Assembly (NCBI GenBank): GCA_020465985.1 | Contig: JAANYP010002834.1 | Coordinates: forward strand, 1 to 64,000 | Length of the DNA: 64,000 nt | From: Centrapalus pauciflorus | Lineage: Eukaryota > Streptophyta > Magnoliopsida > Asterales > Asteraceae | Reading direction: 5' to 3' | Part shown: piece after piece, positions 1-11,866 of the stretch | Position numbering within the stretch: position 1 is the stretch's first letter | Layout: each line of letters opens with the position of its first letter | Made by a program: the position numbers and the translations under genes | The notes under the pieces: generated by a model | Told to the model about the DNA's origin: nothing | The model's input: only the letters and a program-made list of their open reading frames with translations | Databases searched by the model: none

Positions 1-2783
1 TTTTTCATGACATTCTGTGGCATAGGCTTGAGAGTCACCTTTCTTAGACATCTTACGGGTTTGTATTGAATCTTCATCCAAGGACGCCCAGTTAAAGGAT
101 CAATTCGAGAAGGATCCTCTATTCTTTTTCCTATCCTTGGATTTAGGCGTTCAAACTTCCTTGATCTTCCCTCTTTCCTTATGATTCTGGCAATTAAATC
201 TGCGTAGGGGTCATTGCCGATATTGATCAGTTCTTTCCATGCTAACGCCTTGATCTCAATCTTCGACAGTGAATTGAATACTTTCAGAGTTCGCCTCAGA
301 TACTGGAGCCCATCTTTTCTCTTGATTATGAATAGCTGCAGTTCTCTATCGAAGAACCAGCTTAATATGCTTCCTGATAGTTTTCCAGTCCCCGGCACTC
401 TCATCTTCTTTTTCAGCTCTAATTCCTTCTGCTCAGCCCTGAACCACAACTTCCTTTTCTCTTCATTCGTTAACTCTCTGACAGGCTCTTCTGTTGATGA
501 CTCAACATTTAAAGCAGCATTCACCACTTCTATGTTAACAACATCATTTCCTTCTATCACATATGTATCAGTGATAGGATTTTGCTGAACGACGATTTCA
601 TCGGCTTCATCGTCTTCGTCAGCACACACCTCATCATCTGATCTCCAATCAACAATATCCTCCGGCACAAACTCTCCCTCTTCCAGGTCTTCCATTTCAT
701 CTTCAAAGTCAAAACCAAAGTCCAGAGGATCTTCATCGAGATCCATGAGAGCTTCAATCATCTCACTTATCTCAAAATCCATAGGTTTAGACGAACTGGC
801 CTCTCCTACTTCACCTCCCAACTGACTTGGCTCCCCCTGAGATTGAGCAGCCTGAGTAGCAGAAAAATCTACTGGCTCAGTCTGTCTTTGAGAGCTGGGA
901 TCATTGCCTTGGTTATCTTCATTATCATCATCCTTCCTGCCCACTTCTTGATCTCGACACGATGTCTCCCCCTGAGCCTGTAAATTTTTCATTAGTTGCT
1001 CAACTAGGGAGCGCATCGACCTTAACTCAGCTGCTTGATCAGCTACAAATGTCTTTAACTCTACATTCTCTTCCTGAACAGTTTCCACAATCTTCTTCAA
1101 ATCGGCATTCTCCTTATCAAGATTTGCATTATGAGTCTGAATTTCACAGATTCCCTTTGTTAGGCCTAAGATTTGGACATTTTGGAAGTCAACTCGAGCT
1201 TTAAGCTGCAGAAACCTTTGGTTGTCGGCGTATGTGGTCGAGGTTGATGGGATGGATTGAATTGGAGATGGAATGATCGGCGATGGGATGTATGGTTCAT
1301 CATGAGGTGGTGATGGTGGAATGGTGGTTTGAGGTTCCTGAGGTTGAGGAGTTTGAGTTTGAGGAATTTCTGGTTGTTCTGCTGAAGCGGAAGACGATCC
1401 TTGCATAAATCTGTGACGCTTGGCCCGTTGCCTTGTCACTAACGGTGCAACCTCTTCTTCTTCAAAATCGGAGTCATCAGACTCTCTTGATACTCTACTC
1501 CTTGAAGCTTCTTCATTTACCACCAACCTTGATCCATAAGTTCCAATTTGAACATGAGGTTCTGTAGACACTGACTCTGGAGCTTCAACTTCTATCTCCT
1601 CCATCTCTTCTGACGCAGTTGCTGAAGATGACAAGTCAGTACCAGTTTGCTCAGGTTCATATTCCTCAACTTGCCTAAACACATCTTCTGCTCCTTCCGG
1701 AGGCTGTAATAACTGATCAACTAACTCTGGAGTTATTTCCTCATTGGCATGAGGTCCAGACGCCCAGATTTCTTCCAAAGTTTGGGCTATTTGCTCGGAT
1801 TCTGGAACAGCACTTGAAGGCCCTGCTTCCTGTACCTCTGGCTGTTGACTTGTGGAAGGCCTTGATGCCTGAGTCTGACTCGCAGTAGCTCTTTGTCTTC
1901 GCCTTTGTGGCTGTGCACGTGGTTGTTGTTGTTGTTGTTGTTGTTGCAGTGGCTCTCTAGCTTGAACTTCCACTTCTCCTGCCCAGTTGGCAGTTTCTGG
2001 TGCTTCAAAATTCCTATCCAAAACAGCTCCAAACAACGGTCGCTCGACCGGAACCGCCAACCTTCCTCTGTGCGAGGAGCAATCAGCAAAAATTCTTTTA
2101 TCCATCACCGCGACACTTTGGATTTCATTGTGCGGCGGCAAATTCGACAAGAAATGCCTTATGAGCATCATTATGAATTGAGGACACAGCAGAAATTGTT
2201 GCTGCTCTGGAGCTGAGATTTAATGGACGAATTCTGAGAAAAACATCTGAGAAAAGCTGAATGGCCGATTATACACTAAAGCGATCATCCCAGATTGGAT
2301 CTTCGAGACGATATAATCAAAACCAGATTCCTTTGCCGCGAAACAAACCATGAAAACATGAGCCAAAAATCTCCATTGGCCAATAAGCACGCTCTTCATG
2401 TAAGAAGTCTTCGTAACATCCAGGCTGTAACCCATTCTCTGAAAAGCCGCTTGCCTAATATTTAGAGGAAAATCCATAGGCCTAGACTCCTCTTCCTGAG
2501 ATCCTAGCTGCAAAACTTGACGCAGCATATCGGCAGAAAACACCAACGGTTGCCCTGCGATCCTTGTTCTCAGCACTGTCGGAGTGACAGAGCAGTCCAC
2601 CTGAAGATAATCATAGAACTGGCGAACATAGGGAATAACAATCTGAATGTTATGAGACAAAGCAAAAGCTATCCTAGATTCTACTAGGAAATCCAACATT
2701 TGACGATATCCCTGCGCCTCAGGGATATAATGGTCGGGGGGAATGACCATATTGTGCTTCGGCACAAATACTCGAACAGCCAT
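1..2783 (-). pseudogene. Element A third ORF (aORF), N-terminal domain to coiled coil and beyond, cut by window edge
   Basis: This long ORF lies downstream of pol in the sense direction. It starts at 2783, just after a splice-acceptor-like site. One frame stays open from 2783 to the window edge (over 920 codons) except for a single TAA at 2220-2222. The N-terminal 190 residues match the aORFs of B, D, E and H (QMLDFL, RQFYDY, a G-x-x-L-x-F-S strand pattern). Then come a glutamine run (8 Q, 1923-1946), S/T/P-rich and acidic stretches, the RAKRHRFMQG basic patch, a coiled coil (about 1240-930) and DLEEGEFVPEDI. The family is abundant in Asteraceae repeats, often misnamed there. Its function is unknown; I see no transmembrane segment. 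Confidence 0.75.
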
Positions 2784-3741
2784 ATCTGCACAATAGATAA
2801 ACTATTAGAATTAATAAAAATCAATTAACTTGCCTAAATTCAAATTTGTTTAATTTTGAACTTGATTAAGTGCAAAATCCAAAACAAAAAGAATTTCTAC
2901 AAGTTTAATAAAATTTAAATTAAATAATTCAAATAGAATAACAGATTCGAATAGACAGATTCGAAGAAACCCTATTTTGAGTTTGATGACAGATTCGAAT
3001 GTAATGGTCTTCTCGAGTTTGTCAGTAAACTCGAGAAAGTTCATTATCAGATTCGAACAGTCGTCGTCCAACTCTTCAACAAATCCCATGATTTTAACCA
3101 TTTTGAACTTAGAAAATCACATACATTAGTCCAACTAGGTTCTAATCACTGATTTTTGCCTTTAATTTGACTATTTACTGGTCCAAACTTTGTAATTTTG
3201 AGAAACACGATTTAGACCCATAAACCTGCAAAAATCGATGATTTTGGCTTAAATAGTGTATAAAACTACATGAATCTTGTACAACCCAGTTGTTTGTACC
3301 TAGAAGTATCAGTAGGATCGAACACTAAGGCAAGAAACTCGACAAATTGTCGTTTTTGTGGAAATCGGTAGATTCGAGGAAGTAGATTCGAGGTCGCCGG
3401 ATAGATTCGAAGGAGTAGATTCGAAAACAGATAAGAGTAATGACAAGTACTGTTACCTATTTATAACACCTACCTTCGAATCTATGGCCAAAGTCGAATC
3501 TACTGACAGATTCGAAACCACCCAATTTCGAGTCTGTACTAAACTCGAATTACACCAGACACTTAGAAAAATTTCGAAAATTTTGAAATAACTTCAACTT
3601 TTTCAACCTTTTCTACGGTATTGTGTAACGAGATAAACTATGCCAAATCTTTTACCCTAAGCACAAGATTTTTCACGCAGTGTTTATTTTATCCAACTAT
3701 TAATGCACCCTCAGTAATTTTTGACCTTTTTCCTAAGTAAA

Positions 3742-3795
3742 AATAAAATAAAATAAAATAAACTAAGATAAAATAAAATAAAATAAAATAAGTAA
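3742..3795. repeat. TAAAATA microsatellite
   Basis: Short tandem units of AAAAT/TAAAATA interrupted once by CTAAG, within the pol-to-aORF interval of element A. Confidence 0.85.
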
Positions 3796-4194
3796 AAAAA
3801 TAAAATTTTAAAATTTGACCAAAAACTTAACTTAGGCTTAAACTATACTTATTAAAATTTACAACCTATGCTAAACTCTAAATACAATATTTTTGATGAG
3901 TATAGTCAAAGAAAGGTTCAATCAGTTAGCGGTGTCAGATACTCACTTTCAGTACTTAAACTTTCACACTTAGGAATTTTTGATTCCTTTGATTGTTTGT
4001 CGTGACATACCCATTTAGCCGATTGTTGGTATTTAACCCTTTAAACATGCTACATTTCGGAATATCCCTTGGCATTTTTATTTATCATGAAATTATCTTA
4101 CGTGACTCAGATATAGACATACTTTTATGATCAAGGCATACAGACTAAGATTCTAACTTGTTGGTATTTGCAAACTTTCTTTAAAAGACAAACA

Positions 4195-4375
4195 TCGGAC
4201 ACAGGTCTGTATTTTCATACAACAAAGTGTCTTAGTTTGACTTAAAGTTTATTCTTAAAGCTAGTAAGACAGCGGTGACAGGTCTGTACCGACGTACAAC
4301 AAAGCGACTTATCTTGCTAACCCGAATCTAAACAGAGGCAACAGGTCTGTACTTACGTACAACAGAGTTACATGT
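4195..4375 (-). repeat. Three-copy repeat (about 45-bp unit) in element A
   Basis: Copies start near 4195, 4272 and 4332. Each holds ACAGGTCTGTA, a variable TTTTCA/CCGACG/CTTACG step, then TACAACA and AGTG/GCGA/GTTA. The inner GTAC..GTAC is self-complementary. The copies are diverged but aligned, with no coding potential. Confidence 0.7.
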
Positions 4376-4947
4376 TTTCGACTCTCAATTTTGTATGATT
4401 TTTCTATTCTTTCCATTTTAAGATGTATTTGATGATGCTATACATCCCCAGAAAGTTTGCATACCTCATTTAGACTCAAAGTTTGTATGTCTTGTACATA
4501 AAAATTAAGACCGATTGGTCATACATCTAAGTTAGTGACACGTTTGACTTTTTCTTGAATATTTTATTTGCCTTGAGACTCCCTGTATGTATTATGCCTA
4601 CCAACACATCAAACTAAAATAAAGTATAACACTTAGAATTTAGTTGCATTATGTGTGAAAGCCTAAACACTTAGAGTTTGTAACGACTGTGGTAATTTTC
4701 GTCATTTTGAACCTATGCATCTAAGACTTAACTCTTTTTCTGATATTCTCTTTTTTTTGTATTTTTATAATTTTCTCTCTTTTTTCTTTTGTTTTTCTTA
4801 AAAAATAGCAATAAAGGAAGATAACCTACTAACTTACTAAAAATAGAAACTTACTAAAAATAGAAACTATCCTAAATTAGCAGACTTACTATAAAAATAA
4901 AGAAACACTACTGCTATAAAAGGAAATAAACTACCACTAAGGTCAAA

Positions 4948-7900
4948 TTACTCTGGGTTGCGCATTCCATTTAGTTGAATTAAATATTCAAACCGTGACT
5001 TATCAAACGCTTTGGTAAATAAATCAGCATTATTATCATCTGTTGCCACTTTTACCAATTTGATTAAGTTCTTTTCAGCACAATCACGAATAAAATGATG
5101 CCTTATGTTTATGTGCTTTGTTTTACTGTGCTTAACTGGATTGTTAGTTATAGCAATTGTAGATTGATTGTCTATCCTAATAGGAGTTTGAGTATAAGCC
5201 AAACCGTAATCCCGCAATTGTTGTTGTATCCACAGAACCTGTGAGCAGCAACTACCAGCAGCAACATACTCGGCCTCGCACGTTGACACGGTTACCGACG
5301 TTTGTTTCTTGCATTGCCAGGATACCAATCTCCCTCCTAGGAACTGACAACCTCCAGTTGTTGATTTGCGCGTCAAGCTGCATCCTCCGTAGTCAGAATC
5401 CGTGAATGCCTCCAACTCTAGATCTCCCTCCGCGTGATACCAAAGTCCCACCTTCGGTTTCGACTTGAGGTATCGTAGAATCCGCTTCACAGCTTTCATG
5501 TGCATCTCCTTCGGATTAGCTTGAAACCTAGCACAAATACACACAGCAAACATGATGTCAGGTCTTGAAGCAGTTAAATACATAAGTGATCCAATCATGG
5601 CCCGATATAATGTCGGATCCACATCGGCATCACTTTCAGTACCCGGTCCGAGATTGTGATTCACTTGAATCGGCGTGCTGAAATGGGCAGTCAGTTTCGT
5701 TCCTTCCATCCCGAAACGTTCCAATATGTCATAGACATACTTCGTCTGATGGATAAACATCCCTTCCTTCCTCTGGTCAACTTGTAACCCCAAAAAGAAA
5801 TTTCACTCTCCCATAGCACTCATCTCGAATTTCGACTTCATCACCTTCTCGAAATCTTTGCACATCTGTTCGTCTGATGATCCAAAAATGATATCATCGA
5901 CGTACACTTGTACCAAGATAAAATGTTCTTCCTTCCTCTTAACAAACAAAGTACTATTTATCCTACCCCTTTCAAACCCGTTCTCTAATAAATGGTTGGA
6001 TAGAGTCTCATACCACGCCCTTGGTGCTTGATGCAATCCATATAGAGCCTTATCTAAGCGATATACTCTATCAGGATATTTTGGATCTGTAAATCCGGGC
6101 GGTTGTTCTACAACACCAACTCCTTCACTTTCCCATATAGGAAAGCACTCTTAACATCTAATTGATATACCTTAAAGCCCTTGAAGGAGGCAAAAGCTAG
6201 AAACAACCTAATGGCTTCCAGCCTTGCTACTGGTGCAAACACCTCATTGTAATCGATTCCCTCCTCTTGGTTGAAACCCTTTACAACTAACCTAGCCTTG
6301 TTGCGAGTGACTGTACCCCGATCGTCTCTTTTGCTCTTAAAAACCCATTTGGTTCCTATGGCAACTTCCCCTCGAGGTAATGGAACTAACTCCCACACTT
6401 CTAGTTTCCTAAACTGCGAGAGTTCTTCCTGCATCGCTTCAACCCAGGAATTATCCTTAAGTGCCATTTGCACATTCTTAGGCTCTACTTGCGATATGAA
6501 ACAAGAATAGAGACATGTGTGATATGCCTCGGAGTCATTTATCATCGAAAACAACATAGTGTTGTTATTTAAACTAATCCTAGTCCTCACACCCTCATTA
6601 GGATTTCCTATGATGCTTTCTATAGGATGATTCTTGTTGATCCTAGAGGTCTCTATCTCATCAACCCTTAGATTATCTCCTAATTTAGATCCTATTTCAC
6701 CTAAAGGGGAACTTCCTCAGATTCTACATTTTCCTCCTCGTGGACATTTTCCTCAGAGTTGGAACTTGTTTCCTGAGTCTGGTTCTCAGTTGAAGGTGCT
6801 TCAGGAACATTGACTTCTGGAGATCTATCTAAAGTTGAAGTAGGCTCGGATGTGGATTCAAACGTAGTCCTCGGAAAGGTATGACTATCGTCATTCAGAT
6901 GCAACGTCGCCATGTCCTTTTCGATTGTACCTGCATTTTCATCCAAAGGAATGTTAAATGACTCAAATAATTTATCATAGTCAAATATCCATTCCGGACC
7001 AGTTTGGGGTTCATGTGTATAACTTGTGACTTCAATGTTATACACAATCTCCACAGTACCATTTGTTTTGTTAAAAACCCGTTTGTTGGTGAGTTCGGCA
7101 CATAACCTAGGAAGTATCCTTCGTCAGCCTTTTCACCAAGCTTCGGTTGATGTTTTGTACGCAATAAAGTGCATGGTACCCCAAACGGTTCGAAGCCAGT
7201 TAAAGTAGGTGGCCGTTTATTCAAAATTTCATAACAGGTTTTGTTCAAAGATTTGACAGTTAGGACCCGGTTTAAAATGTGACATGCGGTATTCACTGCC
7301 TCCCCCCAAAACATGGTAGGAAGCTTTGAATCCGACAACATAGTCCTAGCTGCCTCAATCAGTGTCCTGTTTTTACGTTCGGCCACCCCGTTTTGTTGAG
7401 GCTCATATGGTGCACTAAATTGATGCACTATGCCCTTTGAGAGGCAATATACACCAATTACAGTGTTTTTGAACTCAGTTCCATTATCACTACGTATCCT
7501 TTTAACCCGTGTTCCGTAGGAATTCTCCACTTGGTCTAAGAACCTGATGAGCTTGGAAGCCGTCTCGTCCTTTGTACCTAGAAAGAAAACCCAAGAAAAT
7601 CGTGAGTAATCGTCAGTGATAACCAAACAATACCAACTACCTCCGATACTCCTTTTGTTGATTGGGCCGAAAAGGTCCATGTGCAACAAATCGAATGTTG
7701 AGGTTATGGAGTTCTGCGTCTTGGACTTGTGTGTCTTCTTATGTTGTTTTCCCTTCTTGCATGGTAGACACTTGTCCTCGAACTGAAAGCTCTTCATAGG
7801 CACACCTTGCACCAGTCCATTCTTTGTTATGTAGTTCATTTTTCTTAGGTGCAAGTGAGCCATGCGTCTGTGCCACAGTACCGATTCCGTCTCCGAAGCT

Positions 7901-8319
7901 TTGGATAATAAACAGATTGGCCCCATCGACTTCTCTGGCTTGTTCATATCTAGCATGTACAAGTCATTTTTCCTTGGTGCCCGCATCAATACCCATTCTT
8001 CAGGAATCTTGAATCCCGGTTTTAGCACTAACGCTTCAGTGTCAGTGAACAACACTGAATTCTTCTTGTCATAGATTTGAGATACACTAATGAGATTGTG
8101 AACCAGTTTATCAACGTGATAAACTTGGTCCAACTTGATCGTCCCATTAGTGACCACTCCGGTACCCGTGATGTTTCCTCCTTTATTTCCCGCGAATGAT
8201 ACAAATCCCCGATTCCCACCCTTGAAGTCTGTAAGTAGACCTCTTTCCCCTGTCATGTGCCTGGAGCATCCACTGTCGACGAACCATTTGTTGTTTGGAC
8301 CTGTGGTAATCTCCTGCAC
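4948..8319 (-). pseudogene. pol: Element A pol (protease, integrase, reverse transcriptase, RNase H), frameshifted
   Basis: The protease has DSGCSRHMTG just after 8319. GAG-pre-integrase follows (LWHRRMAHLH, CLPCKKGKQHK). The integrase core has its DDE residues in LLHMDLFGP, RSDNGTEF and NGVAERKNRT. After a frameshift near 7090 an acidic spacer leads to reverse transcriptase (6590-6108, VKGFNQEEGIDYNEVFAPVAR). Further frameshifts around 6100 lead to YVDDIIFGS (6036-5803). An in-frame TGA at 5803-5805 separates this from the thumb and RNase H (5793-4948, DSDYGG, CEAEYVAA, HINIRHHFIRD). All catalytic motifs I looked for are present, so the decay is mainly by indels and stops. At least three frameshifts and two stops prevent a complete polyprotein. 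Confidence 0.9.
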
Positions 8320-8334
8320 ATGAAAGAAAATAGG

Positions 8335-9624
8335 TTAGTTATCACGGGGAACCCAAGCCATAACTGACTTGGTTATACCATTCTCTTCCACATACTTGAC
8401 CTCTTTCAAATACCCATCTCGCCTTTCAGGTGACTTGGGTCGTTGAACAGGAGTTTGTTGTGGTGCCGAGTGATGTAAATTCACTCTCTGCCTTTGAGTA
8501 GGCATTTGTTGTGGTGCTCTTAAATAATTCCTATTATATTGAATTTCAGACTGTGATCCCTGAGCTCTTACCGGTGCGTAATGTCTAACAGGAGTATGAG
8601 ACCTAACTGGAGTGTGTGCCCTGCTAGGTGTTGTGCTCCTATAGACTTGTTGAGGTGCTGACCTAGATTGATTAATGACACGATTCGGTGAATTTGTCCT
8701 AACCACTTCCTTTGCTCCAACCTTTACCGGTGTTTGTTTCACAACTTGTTTTGGTGCGGCCTGCACAGTTTTCTCGGTACTCTGAGAACTACTAGTGCTC
8801 GCCACATTTGTTGAGGGCTTAACAGGTGTTGGTTGCACTGTGTTAGGTGTAACTTCGGCTTTCCTAAGCGGAAAGTGAGAAGCAACATGCCCCTTTTCAT
8901 GACATCTGAAGCAAGACATCTTATCTATGGACTTCTTGTGTGTTCCCTTAGACTTAGGTGTGTCACTAGTGTCTTGGTCCTGTTGAACATCTATCGCGAC
9001 TGGTTCATCGTCTTGATCATTAAAATCAATTTTATGTTTTCCTGCAGGTGTTTCACTGGAGGAAGACACAAATTTGACTTTCTTAACCTTGACGGTTGTG
9101 TCAGTCACCTTAGGTGCATTATCTATTACAGGCTCTGGTGTCGGTGTAGGTAGGTCCTCTAAGTCTACTGATTTATCAGTTTTCTCCTGAGGTTGAGGCA
9201 CATAGTTTGCATTAAAAGGTGGAGGAATTTCATGAAATCCTAGACCTACAGGCTTTTTAGACTAGCGTTGAGCGTCTAAAACTTTCCCTAGGTTCAGGCT
9301 TGAATTCCTAAACTTTTCTAACTTACTATTCGCCTCGACTACCTTTACCTTTGTTTCAGCTAGCTCTATGTCTTTGTCCTTAAGATTTTTGGTCAAGGCC
9401 TCTACATGCTCATACATAAGCTCTAACCTAACACACTGCTCACTCAGTTTGTCTTTCAGAACTATTACATCTTGAGCATCAGCCTTAAGCTTTTCCTTAA
9501 GATCTTGCTTAATATCGTTTAGGCTAGCGTTATCAGCTTTTAAATTCTCATTTTGAGCAGTTATGGTTTTATGTGATTCTAAGACTAGATTTAACCTATC
9601 GTTAGAAGTACGCACATAATTCAC
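8335..9624 (-). pseudogene. gag: Element A gag, C-terminal coiled-coil and second knuckle part
   Basis: This frame overlaps the end of the first Gag part and continues it. It begins with about 110 residues of heptad-rich coiled coil (9624-9262, rich in K, E and L), broken by an in-frame TAG at 9262-9264. A P/T/V-rich basic region follows. A second zinc knuckle lies at 8913-8872 (CFRCHEKGHVASHF). Its last cysteine has become phenylalanine, so zinc binding is probably lost. The frame ends PRDN-stop at 8335, only 16 bases upstream of the protease-integrase frame. Long Gag proteins with coiled coils are known in Sireviruses, where they bind dynein light chain LC8. Confidence 0.75.
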
Positions 9625-11203
9625 GGAAAAGAGAGTAAGTCAGACTAACCTTTGTGTTATCAGATTCCACGTTGGCCATTTGTGCGGCAAACTCCAGAAG
9701 CGTCTGATCATTCGTCTTCTCCACCCACATCGAACTGCTGTCCCTTGTGGTCTGCTCTTCACCTTCACACCCATTCTCCGTGACTTCAGCCATGAAAGCC
9801 CGAGCATTTGATTCTGGATGTGAGCTCCAGTCGTATGTACCATCTAGCTGTCTGTCTGAAGTGACATTTGATAGTAGACCAGCTAGATTGGCTTGACCGG
9901 CAGATGAACTTGGAAGGTATCGCTTTTGGGACTGATTCTGAAACTGTCCCTGATGCTGGTTCTGCCCTTGGTACGTATCTCCCTTTGGTCTCTGACATTC
10001 TCTGGCGAAGTGTCCCAGACCTTGACAGTTGTAGCACTTGACCTTGGATTTATCAAATCCAATCCCCTTATTGTTCATTGTCAGATTCCTCCCAGTTCTT
10101 TTGATGATTCTTTTAACCCGTTGGGTTACCATGGCCAGTTGCCATTTTAGATCCATTTCCTCAAGATCGTCAGGGTCGACCTGATCGTAGTCTTCATCCC
10201 AGAGAGCAGGATCGTTTATCTTTCCCTGAACGCAGTTCCCGTAAGCGGCCACAAATGAAGCAAGCAAGTTCAAATGTTCTTCCGCTGATTTAGCGCTCAT
10301 AGGCATCTTAGAATAGCTCTGAGATGTCGTCGCCTGTGCTGCTTGAGGTTGCGGTTCTTCCGATCTTCCCAATCCTAAGAACGCTCTGTTCAGTGTGTCA
10401 TCAGACTCTGCTGATGACGACGTTTCTCCGGTGAAAAACGCTGTAGCAGTCTTCAGATCGGCTGCGGCTGAAGGTTTTGTTGATTTTCCAAAATACATTG
10501 CTGGATTCTGGACTTGCTCGTAATCCGTTTCGGCCTTCAGTAGCTCGAAATGATATGCCCGCAACGTTCCCACTATATCTTCTAGAGATTGGGTATAATA
10601 CTTATCCTCATTAAGCTTTATCATTGCCACATACATAGCCCATTTGGCTGGGAAGGCATCAAGAAGCTTATTGTTCTTGTCAGTGTCAGAATACTCAATC
10701 CCGTGACTTTCAAGCTCCGTCAATAGATGATAAAATCGGGTGATGGTATCATCCAACTGTTCATCCTTCAACGCCTTGAAAATCGCAAACTGTTGTTTCA
10801 ACAGCTCCGTACGCTTTCTTCGAACCCTAGGATTACCCTCACACCTCTTTTCTAGAGACTCCCAAAGTTCCTTAGATGTCTTTTGAGTCCTAAAGGTGTG
10901 TAGTATATCCTGAGGCAACGCCATTCGAATTATCGAGAAAGCTTTGTTCTCGGCTTCATACAGTTTCTTATCATTCTCCTTCATCATTTGGTATGATAAG
11001 ACTCTCTGACCGCCTTCAACTTCAGAAATTGGTGGAATGCATCCTTCGTCAATACATACCCACATGCGCATATCATTGAAACGCACGAAATCGGTAAACC
11101 GATCTTTCCACCAATAATAATCCTCGAGTTTCATCAGCTTAGGCGGAGTGTTTGCCTTCCCGACCTTGTGGTCCATTTCCAGGAATTTTTGAAGATTTGA
11201 CAT
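9602..11203 (-). CDS. gag: Element A gag, capsid and first zinc-knuckle part (533 codons)
   Basis: This structural protein packages element RNA into cytoplasmic virus-like particles. The start at 11203 follows the leader directly. Residues about 25-230 form the copia Gag region of the UBN2/DUF4219 type, with WWKDRF and LWESLEKR visible. A charged stretch (DDLEEMDLKWQLAM) precedes a CCHC knuckle at residues 390-403 (CYNCQGLGHFAREC, all four zinc ligands present). The frame ends at 9602. The Gag reading continues in another frame from about 9624, so a frameshift lies near 9610-9650. Without it, Gag would be close to 950 residues, long for copia but usual for Sireviruses. Confidence 0.85.
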   Translation of the reverse strand: MSNLQKFLEMDHKVGKANTPPKLMKLEDYYWWKDRFTDFVRFNDMRMWVCIDEGCIPPISEVEGGQRVLSYQMMKENDKKLYEAENKAFSIIRMALPQDILHTFRTQKTSKELWESLEKRCEGNPRVRRKRTELLKQQFAIFKALKDEQLDDTITRFYHLLTELESHGIEYSDTDKNNKLLDAFPAKWAMYVAMIKLNEDKYYTQSLEDIVGTLRAYHFELLKAETDYEQVQNPAMYFGKSTKPSAAADLKTATAFFTGETSSSAESDDTLNRAFLGLGRSEEPQPQAAQATTSQSYSKMPMSAKSAEEHLNLLASFVAAYGNCVQGKINDPALWDEDYDQVDPDDLEEMDLKWQLAMVTQRVKRIIKRTGRNLTMNNKGIGFDKSKVKCYNCQGLGHFARECQRPKGDTYQGQNQHQGQFQNQSQKRYLPSSSAGQANLAGLLSNVTSDRQLDGTYDWSSHPESNARAFMAEVTENGCEGEEQTTRDSSSMWVEKTNDQTLLEFAAQMANVESDNTKVSLTYSLFRELCAYF

Positions 11204-11851
11204 CTTTTCGAAAGTAATTGAATTGAACTTAATTAATTTAATTCGAAACTAATTTGAGTTAATTCTTTCGAATCTAGATTGATTCGAATATAATTAAAGT
11301 TAAATTTATTTGGGATTAAATTCGATTAAGTTTTGGTAATTCAATTAAATTCGAAACTAATGACAGATTCAAAATTCCTCAGATTCGAAGGTCAAGGCAA
11401 ACTCGAAGACACAGCAGATTCGAAACCCTATTCGATTCTAGTCCAAACTCGAATTAAACTCGAATGTCAGCAGACTCGAGACCCTATTCGAAACTAGCAC
11501 AAACTCGAATTAGATTCGAAAAACACTCTGTATCAAACTCGAAAGGAGCGGATTTGGTTAGACTCGAGACTAAGTGTAACCCTAATTACCCCTAATAGAT
11601 TCGAGCGCCGCAAACTCGAAAAATGGCTAATACTTTGATTTCTTTACGTTTTGCAGATTAAATCAATATTTTTACAACGAAAAATATTGATTTCGATCAA
11701 AAACGTGAAAAACACAAAGTATTTCTCGGATGACGATTTGTTAAGCTCGAAGAACACGAAAAACACAAAAATGAGTGAAAAACCGTCCAAAAGCGTCAAG
11801 AAACCTAGGATATATCTAGATGAACACGAAGAACACGAAGAACACCCCGTA
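11204..11851 (-). promoter_or_regulatory. Gag leader of element A with a dense TCGA-core motif cluster
   Basis: An untranslated leader of about 650 bp between primer site and gag start. From 11210 to 11620 it holds roughly 20 TCGA cores, mostly in AGATTCGAA or AACTCGAA contexts and about 20 bp apart. Near the primer site (11745-11845) AACACGAAG units are repeated. The same AGATTCGAA units recur before the third ORF of this element (2948-3550). Confidence 0.75.
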
Positions 11852-11864
11852 GGCTCTGATACCA
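11852..11864 (-). other. Primer-binding site of element A (initiator tRNA-Met)
   Basis: The minus strand reads TGGTATCAGAGCC, the usual plant copia site complementary to the 3' end of initiator tRNA-Met. It is separated from the LTR by two bases and fixes the LTR boundary at 11867. Confidence 0.9.
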
Positions 11865-11866
11865 CT

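Larger units (their letters stand above)
2784..4947 (-). promoter_or_regulatory. Element A pol-to-aORF interval with promoter-like region and motif cluster
   Basis: A 2.2-kb stretch without genes. From the pol side: AT-rich DNA, then three copies of a repeat of about 45 bp around ACAGGTCTGTA (4195-4375), a TAAAATA microsatellite (3742-3795), and a TATA box (TATAAATA, minus strand, 3465-3458). About 17 TCGA cores in AGATTCGAA or CTCGA contexts lie from 3550 down to 2948, most of them downstream of the TATA box. A good 3' splice site (pyrimidine-rich, TGTGCAG) ends at 2786, two bases before the aORF start. I infer an internal promoter with a 5'-UTR intron. Confidence 0.6.

Noticed and set aside
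1787..2216. Frames on both strands around the (CAA)n tract, including an asparagine- or leucine-rich one
   Set aside because: They are shadow frames of the aORF of A, whose own frame codes the glutamine run.
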